Assembly (NCBI GenBank): GCA_021816775.1
Contig: JAKAXA010000004.1
Location: 114,420 to 178,419, forward strand
Direction: 5' to 3'
Length of the DNA stretch: 64,000 nt
Origin: Pseudomonadota bacterium
GTDB lineage: Bacteria > Pseudomonadota > Gammaproteobacteria > Steroidobacterales > Steroidobacteraceae
The notes below the pieces were generated by a model. The model made no database searches. It saw only the letters and a program-made list of their open reading frames with translations, and was not told where the DNA came from. Positions 1 through 8,708 of the stretch are shown here, in pieces (position 1 is the first letter of the stretch; the number at the start of each line of letters is the position of its first letter). A program made the translations under genes and the position numbers.

Positions 1-7
1 CTGCTGC

Positions 8-1612
8 ATGCCGGCCCTGAAAAAGAGTCACTATGCCACGGCGGCGGCACCGGGGCGCGGCGGCGCCTCGGGCGGTTGCGATAAGCCGTTCGCCCGGCGG
101 GACGAAGCGCAGGGTGCCACCGGGGTCTCTTTGATTGATTCCAAGTCCGACTCCCCCCCCGTGACCGCAACGGCCCCGCAGTCACGGCTGCAACGCCGGC
201 TGACCCGTTTCGATGCGCTGCTGCTGACGCTCTCCTGCCTCTCGCCCGTCTTCTCCGTCTACGGGCCCGGCGCCGACGTGCTGCGCCAGAGCGGCACCGG
301 AGCGGCGGCACTGTTCGCACTCGGCATCGCGGTTGCGGCGGTGTGGGGCATGGTGTACGCGGAGCTCGGTTCGGCCTATCCCTACGCCGGCGGCGACTAC
401 GTGGGCGTCGGCTCGATTCTCGGGCCCGCGGCAGGCTTCGCCTGCCTCGCGCTGTCGGCGGCGATCATTCTGCCGATGAACGCGTATCTGGCGACGCTCA
501 TCGGCACGTACAGCACGCAAGTGCTGCCCGGCATCGCCCGCGTGCCCGTCGTCTACGGCTCGATCCTGCTCGCGGTCGCAGCCGCGCTGCTCGCGGTGCG
601 CGCCAGCGCGCTGCTCAGCGGAGTGTTCCTCGCAATCGAGTTCGCGGCGGTGCTCGCCCTCGTGGTCGCGGGACTGACTCATCCGGCGCCCGGGGCGCTC
701 GGCGCGCTACTGCATCCGCGCCTGCCGTCCGCCTCCGGTTGGGTGCCGGTTGGAGCCAGCGCGCTCGCGCTCGGAGCGGTCAACGCCGCCTTCGCCACGG
801 TCGGGGGCAATCAGGCCATCGCCTTCGGCGAGGAGTTGATCGACCCGCACCGCAACATGGGGCGGGTGATTCTCGCGGCATGTCTGCTCGGGGCGCTCGC
901 GATCGCGCTGCCGGTGCTGGCGGTGGTCGTCGGCGCCGGCGATCAGCCGGGCATCTTCCACAGCCGCGCGCCGTTCAGCGCCTTCATTCGCCTCACCGCC
1001 GGCCGCGACGCGGACATCGCTCTCAGCGCTGCCGTTGCCCTGGCCGTGTTCAACGCGCTGATCGCCCAGACGATGTTCGCGGCGCGGCTGTGTTACAGCT
1101 TCGCGCGCGATCAGGTGTTTTCCGCTCCCATCAATGCGGCGCTCGCCAGGGTTCACGCCCGCACCGGCGCGCCCCGCCTCGCAACGCTCACCGTCGGGGC
1201 GCTCTCGGCGGCGTGCTGCGCGTTGAGTGAACGCGTCCTGCTCGTTTTCATCTCGGGGCTGGTCGTCTACGGTTTCGGGCTCGTCAGCGCAGCGGTGTTC
1301 GTCGGGCGCAAGACCGGCCGCACGGGCGGCGCCGGGCGCTGGCGCTCGCCGCTGTTTCCGCTTGCGCCACTGCTGGGTCTTGCGCTGGCGCTGACCTTCG
1401 CAGCGGCGGACTGGGCGGACGCCTCGATCGGCAGGCCGAGTCTGCTCGCCCTCGGGGCACTGCTCGCCACGGCGCTGCTGTGGTATCGCTTCGTGCTGAG
1501 CAAGCGTACTGGCGGTTGGGCACCGCGTCTCGCCGCGCAGCGCGAAGCCTCATCCGAGGCGTCGCACGCAAGCACCGCCCGTATCGGCACCGCCGGTGAG
1601 CCGCACAGCTGA
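8..1612 (+). CDS. APC-superfamily amino acid/polyamine permease
   Basis: Inner-membrane secondary transporter of the amino acid-polyamine-organocation family; substrate not predictable. After about 60 polar residues without obvious structure, the chain enters a series of roughly 12 hydrophobic segments. The first of these (LSCLSPVFSVYGPGADVL) and the following AELGSAYPYAGGDY stretch match the TM1 and TM2-3 signatures of APC permeases. The N-terminus is long for the family, so translation may start later (for example at a TTG near 131) than the first ATG used here. The gene stands alone and is convergent with the next one. Family call is firm; specificity is unknown. Confidence 0.85.
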   Translation: MPALKKSHYATAAAPGRGGASGGCDKPFARRDEAQGATGVSLIDSKSDSPPVTATAPQSRLQRRLTRFDALLLTLSCLSPVFSVYGPGADVLRQSGTGAAALFALGIAVAAVWGMVYAELGSAYPYAGGDYVGVGSILGPAAGFACLALSAAIILPMNAYLATLIGTYSTQVLPGIARVPVVYGSILLAVAAALLAVRASALLSGVFLAIEFAAVLALVVAGLTHPAPGALGALLHPRLPSASGWVPVGASALALGAVNAAFATVGGNQAIAFGEELIDPHRNMGRVILAACLLGALAIALPVLAVVVGAGDQPGIFHSRAPFSAFIRLTAGRDADIALSAAVALAVFNALIAQTMFAARLCYSFARDQVFSAPINAALARVHARTGAPRLATLTVGALSAACCALSERVLLVFISGLVVYGFGLVSAAVFVGRKTGRTGGAGRWRSPLFPLAPLLGLALALTFAAADWADASIGRPSLLALGALLATALLWYRFVLSKRTGGWAPRLAAQREASSEASHASTARIGTAGEPHS

Positions 1613-1721
1613 GTTCACCTGCGCGCGTATCGGCGGCGCACTGCGGGCAGTCGAAGTCACGAGCGGTGGCGCCTGACACCGGCGCCGCCGCTCGCGCGTC
1701 CTGGCTCCTCGCTGCGTGCGG

Positions 1722-4700
1722 TCAGGGTGAGATCGGCGTCCCGCCAACCACCCCGCTCACCCCGTAGCCCGAGACCGTCCGATTGAATGCCGAGACGGCC
1801 GTACTCAGAAACTGATCGTACGCAGCGAGCGCACTGCGATACTCGGTGTCGTAGCGCGCCTTCTCATGCAGCGTCGCCGCATCGACCGGCTCGTCCGAGC
1901 CCCACAGCAGCCCATCGAGCGCGAGCAGCTTCTCGTGAATGCCGTCCGGGACCCACAGCGTCGACTCCGAGGAGCCGGCATCGCTGGTGAGCTTCAGGAG
2001 CACGGCGTGACGGGCGCGGGCAAGCCTGGCGATCGCTGCATCGATTGAGCTCTGCTCGGGCAGGCCCTTCACGGCCGCCTTGAGGGCCTTCAGCTGCGCC
2101 GCGAGCGAATGCAGGCGATTCAGCGCCACGTCGATGTGCGAGACCTCATGCAGGACCGCTTCAGTCACCTGGTAGCGCTCGGTCATGCCGGCCAGTGTTC
2201 CCTGCGAGGCCGGGTCATTCACCACGGTAAAGCGCTGCGAGGCGCTCGCCCCGCCAATCTTGAGCGTCGCGGTGTAGGTGCCCGGGGGCAGCAGCGCGCC
2301 GCTGCGCGGTCCGCGGTTGAAGCGTGGCGCCGAATGCCAGCGCACCGGACCCTGCGCGGTGAGGCCCCAGTAAATGCGATGCAGCCCGGCCTCGCCGCTC
2401 ACCCACGGCACCCGGCCCTTGGCCGCTGCCGGCGCTGCGGCCGGCAGCGGCGTCATGGCCGCGGGCTTGCCCTTGTGCAGCCCCTTGTAGGTGCGAACCA
2501 CCTGGCCGGCGGCGTTGGTGATGATGAGCTCCCCGCTCTGGCTGACCGGACGCGCGAGGTAGTAGCTGAACGAGGCGCCGTAGTGCGGGTTCTGGCCGAA
2601 GAACGCGCCATCGCCCATCGACTCGGTCTGCTGGAACGGCCAGAAGCGCACCGCGTCCTCGGGCTTGAACAGCGTCAGCGCGGCATGCGCCACGCGCGCG
2701 CTCCACTGCTGGAAGGGCCGCAGGTCATCGAGGATCCACACGCCCCGGCCGTGGGTGGCCACCACCAGGGAGTTGGTGCGCGACTGCAGCGCCAGATCGT
2801 ACACGGCCGCATCCGGCAGGCCGAGACCGAACTTGTACCACTTGCGCCCGGCATCCCAGGACACGTACAGGCCGTTCTCCAGCCCCGCATAGTAAAGATC
2901 AGGGTCGTGCAGGTCGCGCCGCACGACGTGCGCGTAGACATCCTGCGGCAGGTTGCCGCTGATCGAGCTCCAGTGTGCGCCGTAATCGCGGGTGCGGTAC
3001 AGGTAGGGGCGGAAGTCGCCGCTGAAGTGCCGGTCCACCGCGATGAGCGCGCTGCCCGGATCGGTCGGCGAGACGTCGATCGACTCGACCCGGCCCCAGG
3101 CGGGCAGATGCGCAATGCCGCCGGTGACGTTGGTCCAATGCCTGCCGCCGTCGCGCGTCACCTGCACCAGCCCATCGTCGGTGCCGACCCAGATGACCTG
3201 CGGGTCGGATGCGGCCGGGGTGATGGTGAGGATGGCGTCATAGTACTCGGCGCCGGAGTTGTCCTGGATCACAGGCCCCCCCGAGGGACCCTGCTTGGCC
3301 CGATCGTTGCGCGTCAGATCCGGGCTGATCACCTTCCAGGTGCGCCCACGGTTGTTGCTCCTGAACACGACGTTGCCGCCGGCGTAGAGCACCTTCGGAT
3401 TGCTCGGGGAGACCGCGAACGCCGCCTCCCACGCGAAGCGGTAGCGCGCGCCGTCTGCGCCGCGGCCGTTATCGTCGCGCGGGAACGGCTCGATGTCGTG
3501 CAGCTGCTCCTCGGAACGGTTGTAGACGAAGTACGCTCCGTTCTGCCCCTCGTTGTAGATGAGATTCGCATCGTCGGCCGCCGTCATGCCGTAGATGCCG
3601 TCATCGCCGTTGAAGCCGTACCAGGCGCGGCTCGAGATGCCGCTCGGGTCCTTGCTCGCACCGGGCCCGCACCAGGAATTGTTGTCCTGCAGACCGCCGC
3701 AGACCTGATAGAAGAACCCGCCACTCGCCGACACGTGATAGAGCTGCCCGATCGCGATGTTGTGCACGAACGCCCAGTGCCGGCCGTTGTCGAGCGACAG
3801 CGCCACCCCCCCGTCATTGCCCTCGATGATCCGGCCGCTGCCGGTCGGATCGATCCAGATGGCGTGATTGTCCACGTGGATCGAGCGTGCGATGCGCTTC
3901 CAGGTGCGCCCGCCGTCGCTCGAGGAGAGCAGGCGCATGGAAAGAGCGAAGAGGTGATTCGGGTTCTTCGGATCGACCGCGATGTGCGAGAAGTAAAACG
4001 GCCGCGCGTCGACCGATTGATCCTTGCTGACGAGCGTCCAGTTCGCGCCCGAATCCTGCGAGCGCCACAGCACGCCCTGATGGCTGCCGATCACCGCGTA
4101 CACCACGTTGGGCGCGCTCGGGGCGAGCGCAAGGCCGATGCGCCCGACTGCCCCGCTCGGCAGTCCGTGGCCGGAGAGGCGTTTCCAGCTCGCCCCGCCG
4201 TCGATCGACTTGTAAATGGCGTCCTCGGGACCCCCGGCCGAATAGTGCCAGGGCTCGCGCCGGAAACGGTACGTCGCGGCGTACACGATGTTGGGATTAC
4301 GCGGATCCATCGCCATGTCGGAGATGCCGACCTCGGGCCCGATGTAGAGCACCCGCTGCCAGCTCGCCCCACCGTTGGTGGTGCGGTACACGCCGCGCTC
4401 GGTGCTGTTCTTCCACGGGTCGCCCATCGCACCGACCAGCACCGTGTCGGGATGGCGCGGATCGATCAGAATGCGCGAGATCTGCATCGTGCCGGCGAGA
4501 CCGAGGTGGCGCCAGTGCGTGCCCCCATCGGTCGACTCGTAGACGCCGTTGCCGTAGGAGACGTCGTTGCGCACATTGGCCTCGCCGGTCCCGATCCACA
4601 CCACGGCGGGATTGCGCGGATCGACTGCGAGCGCGCCGATCGAGGCGACGCTCTGGTGCTGAAAGAGCGCCTTCCAGGTGATGCCACCGTCCTGGGTGCG

Positions 4701-4952
4701 GAACACTCCGCCGTCGGCGCCGCCGACGTAATAGATATCGGGGTTGCCCGCGACGCCGGCCACGGCTGTCACGCGGCCGCCGGCGAGCGCCGGACCGATC
4801 TGACGGAAGTGGAACGTCGCGCTGACGGGCATGGGCAGCAGCGTCCGTCCGTGGGAGTTCTCCTGCTGCGGACCGGCCGGCGCGGCGAGCGCGAGCGGGC
4901 TCGCCAGCAGCACGCAGGCGGCCGCGGCCGCCAGGGATTTCACAACGCTCAT
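1722..4952 (-). CDS. Secreted Asp-box (BNR/sortilin Vps10-like) beta-propeller protein
   Basis: About 1076 residues, exported: the chosen ATG begins a clear signal peptide (MSVVKSLAAAAACVLLASP, then ALAAP) and has GAGG seven bases upstream; longer in-frame extensions lack these. At least eleven Asp-box motifs (S/T-x-D-G-G-x-T-W type, e.g. TQDGGITWKA, STDGGTHWRH, SSDGGRTWKR, TRDGGRHWTN) build one or two beta-propellers as in sortilin/Vps10 and GH74-like proteins. The last ~350 residues look like a FlgD/Ig-like strand region followed by a helical tail rich in Leu/Ala. Such proteins are often labelled 'glycosyl hydrolase', but no catalytic acid pair could be identified, so enzymatic activity is not claimed. 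Monocistronic, convergent with the permease. Confidence 0.85.
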   Translation of the reverse strand: MSVVKSLAAAAACVLLASPLALAAPAGPQQENSHGRTLLPMPVSATFHFRQIGPALAGGRVTAVAGVAGNPDIYYVGGADGGVFRTQDGGITWKALFQHQSVASIGALAVDPRNPAVVWIGTGEANVRNDVSYGNGVYESTDGGTHWRHLGLAGTMQISRILIDPRHPDTVLVGAMGDPWKNSTERGVYRTTNGGASWQRVLYIGPEVGISDMAMDPRNPNIVYAATYRFRREPWHYSAGGPEDAIYKSIDGGASWKRLSGHGLPSGAVGRIGLALAPSAPNVVYAVIGSHQGVLWRSQDSGANWTLVSKDQSVDARPFYFSHIAVDPKNPNHLFALSMRLLSSSDGGRTWKRIARSIHVDNHAIWIDPTGSGRIIEGNDGGVALSLDNGRHWAFVHNIAIGQLYHVSASGGFFYQVCGGLQDNNSWCGPGASKDPSGISSRAWYGFNGDDGIYGMTAADDANLIYNEGQNGAYFVYNRSEEQLHDIEPFPRDDNGRGADGARYRFAWEAAFAVSPSNPKVLYAGGNVVFRSNNRGRTWKVISPDLTRNDRAKQGPSGGPVIQDNSGAEYYDAILTITPAASDPQVIWVGTDDGLVQVTRDGGRHWTNVTGGIAHLPAWGRVESIDVSPTDPGSALIAVDRHFSGDFRPYLYRTRDYGAHWSSISGNLPQDVYAHVVRRDLHDPDLYYAGLENGLYVSWDAGRKWYKFGLGLPDAAVYDLALQSRTNSLVVATHGRGVWILDDLRPFQQWSARVAHAALTLFKPEDAVRFWPFQQTESMGDGAFFGQNPHYGASFSYYLARPVSQSGELIITNAAGQVVRTYKGLHKGKPAAMTPLPAAAPAAAKGRVPWVSGEAGLHRIYWGLTAQGPVRWHSAPRFNRGPRSGALLPPGTYTATLKIGGASASQRFTVVNDPASQGTLAGMTERYQVTEAVLHEVSHIDVALNRLHSLAAQLKALKAAVKGLPEQSSIDAAIARLARARHAVLLKLTSDAGSSESTLWVPDGIHEKLLALDGLLWGSDEPVDAATLHEKARYDTEYRSALAAYDQFLSTAVSAFNRTVSGYGVSGVVGGTPISP

Positions 4953-5114
4953 CGGGCAACCTCGCTTTCGCGCCCGCTCGATGCGGACCGCACCGGCGCG
5001 CGTCAGTGGCCGAAAGCGCAGGACTGTACCGGAAGAGGCCCGAGGCTCGCCAGTTGAGCGCTCCCACGCCGACCGCCTCAGCGCGGCACTTCGTCGCAAG
5101 TGCGGCGCCGGCGC

Positions 5115-5903
5115 TCAGCGCAGGCCGGCGAGCGCGCGTATCACCATATAGAGTCCCGCGAGCGCGACGACGGCACTGAACACCACGGTCAAGGCGCGGC
5201 GGCGCGCGCCGAGCACGCCGGCGAGCCTCACGCCCAGATAACCGCCGGATACGCCGCCGAGCACGAGCAGCCCCGCGATGCGCCAATCGACCAGATGAGC
5301 GCTCGCATAGCTCGCGCCAGTGGTTGCCGCCACCGCAGTCACCGACAGGAGCGAGGAGCCGACGGCATTCAGCAGCGGCATGCCGGCGATGAACATCAGA
5401 GCCGGCACGGTGAGAAAACCGCCGCCGACGCCGACGAGGCCCGCCAGCGAGCCGACACCGAAGCCTGCGGCCGCGAGCAGCGGCAGCACCCAGCGGCGGC
5501 GGTGCCGCTCGCGCGCCTGCGCCGGCGCGCGAGCGCGGAACATGGAGCGCAGCATCAGCCCCGCAACCCCCATCATCAGAATACCCAGCAGCGCCAGCAG
5601 CAGGCGGCTGTCGGTGACTTTGCCGAGCCGTGCGCCGCTCGCCGCCCCGAGCGCGCTCGAGAGTGCGTAGGTCGTGCCATGGCGCCAGCGCACCGTGCCC
5701 CCGCGCGCATGCATGGCGAGACTCCAAAGCGCGCTCACCGTGGCAGCCGCCGTGGAGGTGCCGATTGCCAGATGCGGCCCAATGTGCAGGCCGTACACGA
5801 GAATGGGCACGACCAGAATGGAACTGCCCACCCCGAGCAGACCGAGCGACAACCCGGCAAGCGCCCCGGTGAGCACCGCGAACACGGCGAGCGACACGCT
5901 CAC
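5115..5903 (-). CDS. TauE/SafE family sulfite/anion exporter
   Basis: Integral membrane protein of 262 residues with about eight hydrophobic segments in the two-half arrangement of the TauE/SafE (DUF81) family: GLLGVGSSILVVPILVYGLH near the N-terminus and GLVGVGGGFLTVPALMF in the middle are the paired glycine-rich family motifs. Members export sulfite, sulfoacetate or related anions. Members of this family are encoded in some BigR-controlled sulfur-detoxification operons; here the gene is about 9 kb from the persulfide-sensor gene and separated from the SQR operon by a gene on the opposite strand, so a link is only suggestive. Starts with ATG and sits 160 bp upstream of the propeller gene on the same strand. 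Confidence 0.85.
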   Translation of the reverse strand: MSVSLAVFAVLTGALAGLSLGLLGVGSSILVVPILVYGLHIGPHLAIGTSTAAATVSALWSLAMHARGGTVRWRHGTTYALSSALGAASGARLGKVTDSRLLLALLGILMMGVAGLMLRSMFRARAPAQARERHRRRWVLPLLAAAGFGVGSLAGLVGVGGGFLTVPALMFIAGMPLLNAVGSSLLSVTAVAATTGASYASAHLVDWRIAGLLVLGGVSGGYLGVRLAGVLGARRRALTVVFSAVVALAGLYMVIRALAGLR

Positions 5904-5979
5904 GGAAACACCCCGGCCCGATGCAGCGCGCGCACGGCGCGCGCCGTGGCCGGTTCCAGCGCACGGATCCTGCTATAGT

Positions 5980-6164
5980 GTTGGCAGATTGAAGGCCGCA
6001 ACGCGCTCAGCATAGCATCTGCTCGAACCCCGGGAGAACGAACGTGCCGACAGACCCGTCGCGCGGTGCGGCCGCCGCAGGACCGATCGAGCTGCGCCGC
6101 ACAGGGCGCGCCCTGCCCGGCGCGCTGCGCCGCTGAAGCGGCGCAGCGAGCAGCGGAGCCGCGC
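5980..6164 (+). promoter_or_regulatory. kch leader with perfect 12-bp hairpin before the start codon
   Basis: The leader of the potassium-channel gene carries a TATAGT box (5974-5979) resembling a -10 element, without a convincing -35. It also holds a perfect inverted repeat: arms CGCTGCGCCGCT (6123-6134) and AGCGGCGCAGCG (6137-6148), separated by GA. The hairpin ends 16 nt before the preferred ATG and would sit directly against the ribosome-binding region (GCGGAGCC). A role in translational control is inference. Confidence 0.45.
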
Positions 6165-7388
6165 ATGAATCGCGAGTGGTTCAGCGAGGAGCGCATCTGG
6201 CTGCGCAAGGAGCAGCACCGGCTCACGCGCCTGCTGCACACGCGCGTCTGGTTTCCGCAGGTGCCCCTGGCGCTGCTGGTCGGCGCGCAGGGCCTGCTGC
6301 ACATTCTGCTCGCCTCGGGCTCGCTGCGCCCGCTGCTGCAGGAAATCGCCACGCCCCCCATCAGCACCATCGCCAGCGGCGTGCGCGTGCTGCAGATCGG
6401 CGCCGCCTCGCACATCGGCATCGGCGTGCTGCTGGTGCTCGTGGCCATCGGCATGCTGTGGCGCTCGCGCCTCGCCTGGGTGCTGGCCTTCCTGCTCACC
6501 CTCGGGGTCGTCACGCTCGAGTTCTCGCCCCTCTCAAGCGCCTCGCGCCTGCTGCAGATCTTCAGCATCGTGCAGCTGCTGCTGCTGCTGGCGGCGCGCC
6601 GCGCGTTCACCCGTGCGAGCCTCGCCACCGCAACGCTTTACGCGCTCACGGGCCTGCTGCTGACGCTCGGCTACGGCATCGTCGGGTCGCTGTTTCTCGG
6701 CACCGGCTTCAACCCGCACATCACCAGCTTCACCAACGCGGCATACTTCGCCGTGGAGACGATGTCGACGGTCGGCTACGGCGACATCACGCCCGTGACG
6801 AGCGACGCGCGCCTGTTCACGATCTCGCTGATCCTGTTCGGGCTCGGTGTGTTCGCCACGGCATTGCCGGCCATCGCCGGCCCCTTGATCGACAAGCGGC
6901 TGATGAACCTGCTGCAGCCGCGAAGCAGAGGCAAGATGAAGCGCGTATCCCATATCATCGTGGTCGGCGACGGTCCGCTGGCACATGACACCTCGCGTGC
7001 GCTCGTGGCGCGCGGTCTGCAGGTCACCAGCATCGTCGCCGAGCAGCCGCCCGAGGGCGAAGGGCACACTGACGATATCGTGGTCGGCGACGGCAGCGAT
7101 TCGGAAGTCCTGGGCCACGCCGACATCGCCAAGGCGCGGGCGGTGCTCGCGCTCAGCGAAGACGACTCCTACAACGCGTTCGTGGTGCTCGCGGCCAAGG
7201 AATTGAACGCCGAGGTGCGCACTGTCGCGGCCGTCAGCGACACACGCAACACCGGGCGCATCGCGCGCACGCGCCCCGATGTGCTCCTCACCCTGCCGCT
7301 GCTCGGCGGTGAGCTGCTCGCCATGGCCTTGAGCGGGGAGGAAATCCAGACCGATGCGCTGATCAGCCAGCTGCTGAAGCTCGGGTAG
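6165..7388 (+). CDS. Kch-like potassium channel with TrkA-N domain
   Basis: About 407 residues. Roughly six hydrophobic segments fill the first ~240 residues, with the canonical K+ selectivity filter TVGYGD between the last two. A cytoplasmic Rossmann (RCK/TrkA-N) domain then begins at HIIVVGDGPLAHDTSRAL. This matches E. coli Kch and related voltage-gated-like channels, in which the RCK domain gates the pore through nucleotides or ions. The ATG is the one followed by MNREWFSEERIWLRK; an upstream in-frame extension of 33 residues runs through the leader hairpin and is rejected. Single gene, convergent with the TolC gene (12 bp gap). Confidence 0.85.
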   Translation: MNREWFSEERIWLRKEQHRLTRLLHTRVWFPQVPLALLVGAQGLLHILLASGSLRPLLQEIATPPISTIASGVRVLQIGAASHIGIGVLLVLVAIGMLWRSRLAWVLAFLLTLGVVTLEFSPLSSASRLLQIFSIVQLLLLLAARRAFTRASLATATLYALTGLLLTLGYGIVGSLFLGTGFNPHITSFTNAAYFAVETMSTVGYGDITPVTSDARLFTISLILFGLGVFATALPAIAGPLIDKRLMNLLQPRSRGKMKRVSHIIVVGDGPLAHDTSRALVARGLQVTSIVAEQPPEGEGHTDDIVVGDGSDSEVLGHADIAKARAVLALSEDDSYNAFVVLAAKELNAEVRTVAAVSDTRNTGRIARTRPDVLLTLPLLGGELLAMALSGEEIQTDALISQLLKLG

Positions 7389-7400
7389 GTCCCGAGCCGC

Positions 7401-8708
7401 TCACAGCGCGCCGACGGCATAAGCGAGCTGCAACCGCTCGAGCCCCTCATCGAGCACTGCGTTGTTGTAGTTCTCCTCGGCCTGCGTGCGCAGCGTGACC
7501 GCCGCCAGCACCTGGGTGTTCGAGGCGAGTCCCGCCCCGTACAGCTCGCGCGAGATGCGCAGATTCTCCGCAGCCTGAGCGGTTGCCGCGCGCGAGGCGC
7601 TCACACGCTCGCGCGCGGCCCCGAGTGCGAGCCAGTCGGCCCGCACCTCGAGCGTGATACGCGAGCGCAGATCGGCGAGCCGCCGCCGGTCGGCGCGGCT
7701 GCGCGAGCGCAGCGCATCGGCCTCGTTCGCCGCCGCGCCGCCGTCGAAGAGCTTCCAGGTGAACCCGACGCCCACCGAGGAGAAATTCTCGCGGTTGAGG
7801 ATCTGGTTGTCGAAGTGCGTATAGCCACCCATCGCCGCGATGTGCGGCAGTCGGCTCGCGCTCGCCGCGCGCGCCCGCGCCGCAAGCGCACCGGCTCGCG
7901 CCGCAAGCGCATGCAGCTCCCCGCGCGTCGCGAGCGCGCGCTGCACCAGCTCCGCGAGCGGCAGATTGTCGATCGGAAACGTCGGCAGGACCGGATCGAG
8001 CTGCGGCACCCGGCCGAGCGGCTCCCCGAGCAGCCGGTTGTACTGCTCCTGCGATATCGAGACCGCATCCTGCGCGCTCACCTGCGCCGAGCGCGCATTG
8101 GCGAGTGCGACTTCGGCGGCGAGCAGATCACTCTTGGCGACCATCTGCCGATGAAACATTGCCTCGACGTCACGCAGATGGGCCGCGAGGCTCTTCACGC
8201 TGGCATCGGCGACGCGCAGCTGACGCTGGGACCGCAACACCGCAACATACGCCTGCGCCACCTCGAGCTTCACGTCCGCATCCGTCGCACTCTGCGCAGC
8301 GGATGCTCCGGCAACACCGGCGCGCGCCGCCGCGACACCGGCGCGGATCGCGCCGCCCGTATACAGCGGCACGCGCATCTGCACCGTGCCGCTGACATAC
8401 TGATTGTTCTTGAAGATCGGTCCGGAGCGGAACGCGAGCGTCGGCGTGACGACATCCAGCTCCGGCGCCTGGCCGAGGTGCGTATAGCTCGCCTCGGCCT
8501 CGATGCTCGGCCAGCGGGCATCGCGCGCGGCCCGCTCGCTGGCGCGTGCGGCCTGCACGTCGGCAGCCGCGGCGGCCAGCGTCTGGTTGCGCGCCGCAGC
8601 CAGACGCCATGCCTCCTGGAGCGTGTCGGCGCGCGCCTGCAGTGCGAGCGCCGCGCCGGCCGCGAGCAGCAGCGTCGCAGCCAGCGGCCGCTTGCTGCGC
8701 AGCCTCAT
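7401..8708 (-). CDS. TolC-family outer membrane channel protein
   Basis: Outer-membrane factor of a tripartite efflux system, 435 residues. It has a signal peptide (MRLRSKRPLAATLLLAAGAA then LALQARA) and the two-fold repeated helical/beta organisation of TolC, visible as repeated alanine/arginine-rich heptads (DVQAARASERAARDARWPSI in the first half). It is the last gene of the DUF2892-adaptor-permease-SQR-TolC operon. Its ATG overlaps the stop codon of the SQR gene (ATGA), implying translational coupling. The start was chosen at this overlap, where the signal peptide begins; longer versions run out of frame through the SQR gene. It presumably completes the pump formed by the adaptor and permease upstream. 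Confidence 0.88.
   Translation of the reverse strand: MRLRSKRPLAATLLLAAGAALALQARADTLQEAWRLAAARNQTLAAAAADVQAARASERAARDARWPSIEAEASYTHLGQAPELDVVTPTLAFRSGPIFKNNQYVSGTVQMRVPLYTGGAIRAGVAAARAGVAGASAAQSATDADVKLEVAQAYVAVLRSQRQLRVADASVKSLAAHLRDVEAMFHRQMVAKSDLLAAEVALANARSAQVSAQDAVSISQEQYNRLLGEPLGRVPQLDPVLPTFPIDNLPLAELVQRALATRGELHALAARAGALAARARAASASRLPHIAAMGGYTHFDNQILNRENFSSVGVGFTWKLFDGGAAANEADALRSRSRADRRRLADLRSRITLEVRADWLALGAARERVSASRAATAQAAENLRISRELYGAGLASNTQVLAAVTLRTQAEENYNNAVLDEGLERLQLAYAVGAL

Noticed and set aside
2109..5057. 982-codon open frame antisense to the propeller gene
   Set aside because: No recognisable domain; shadow of a gene with signal peptide and Asp-boxes.
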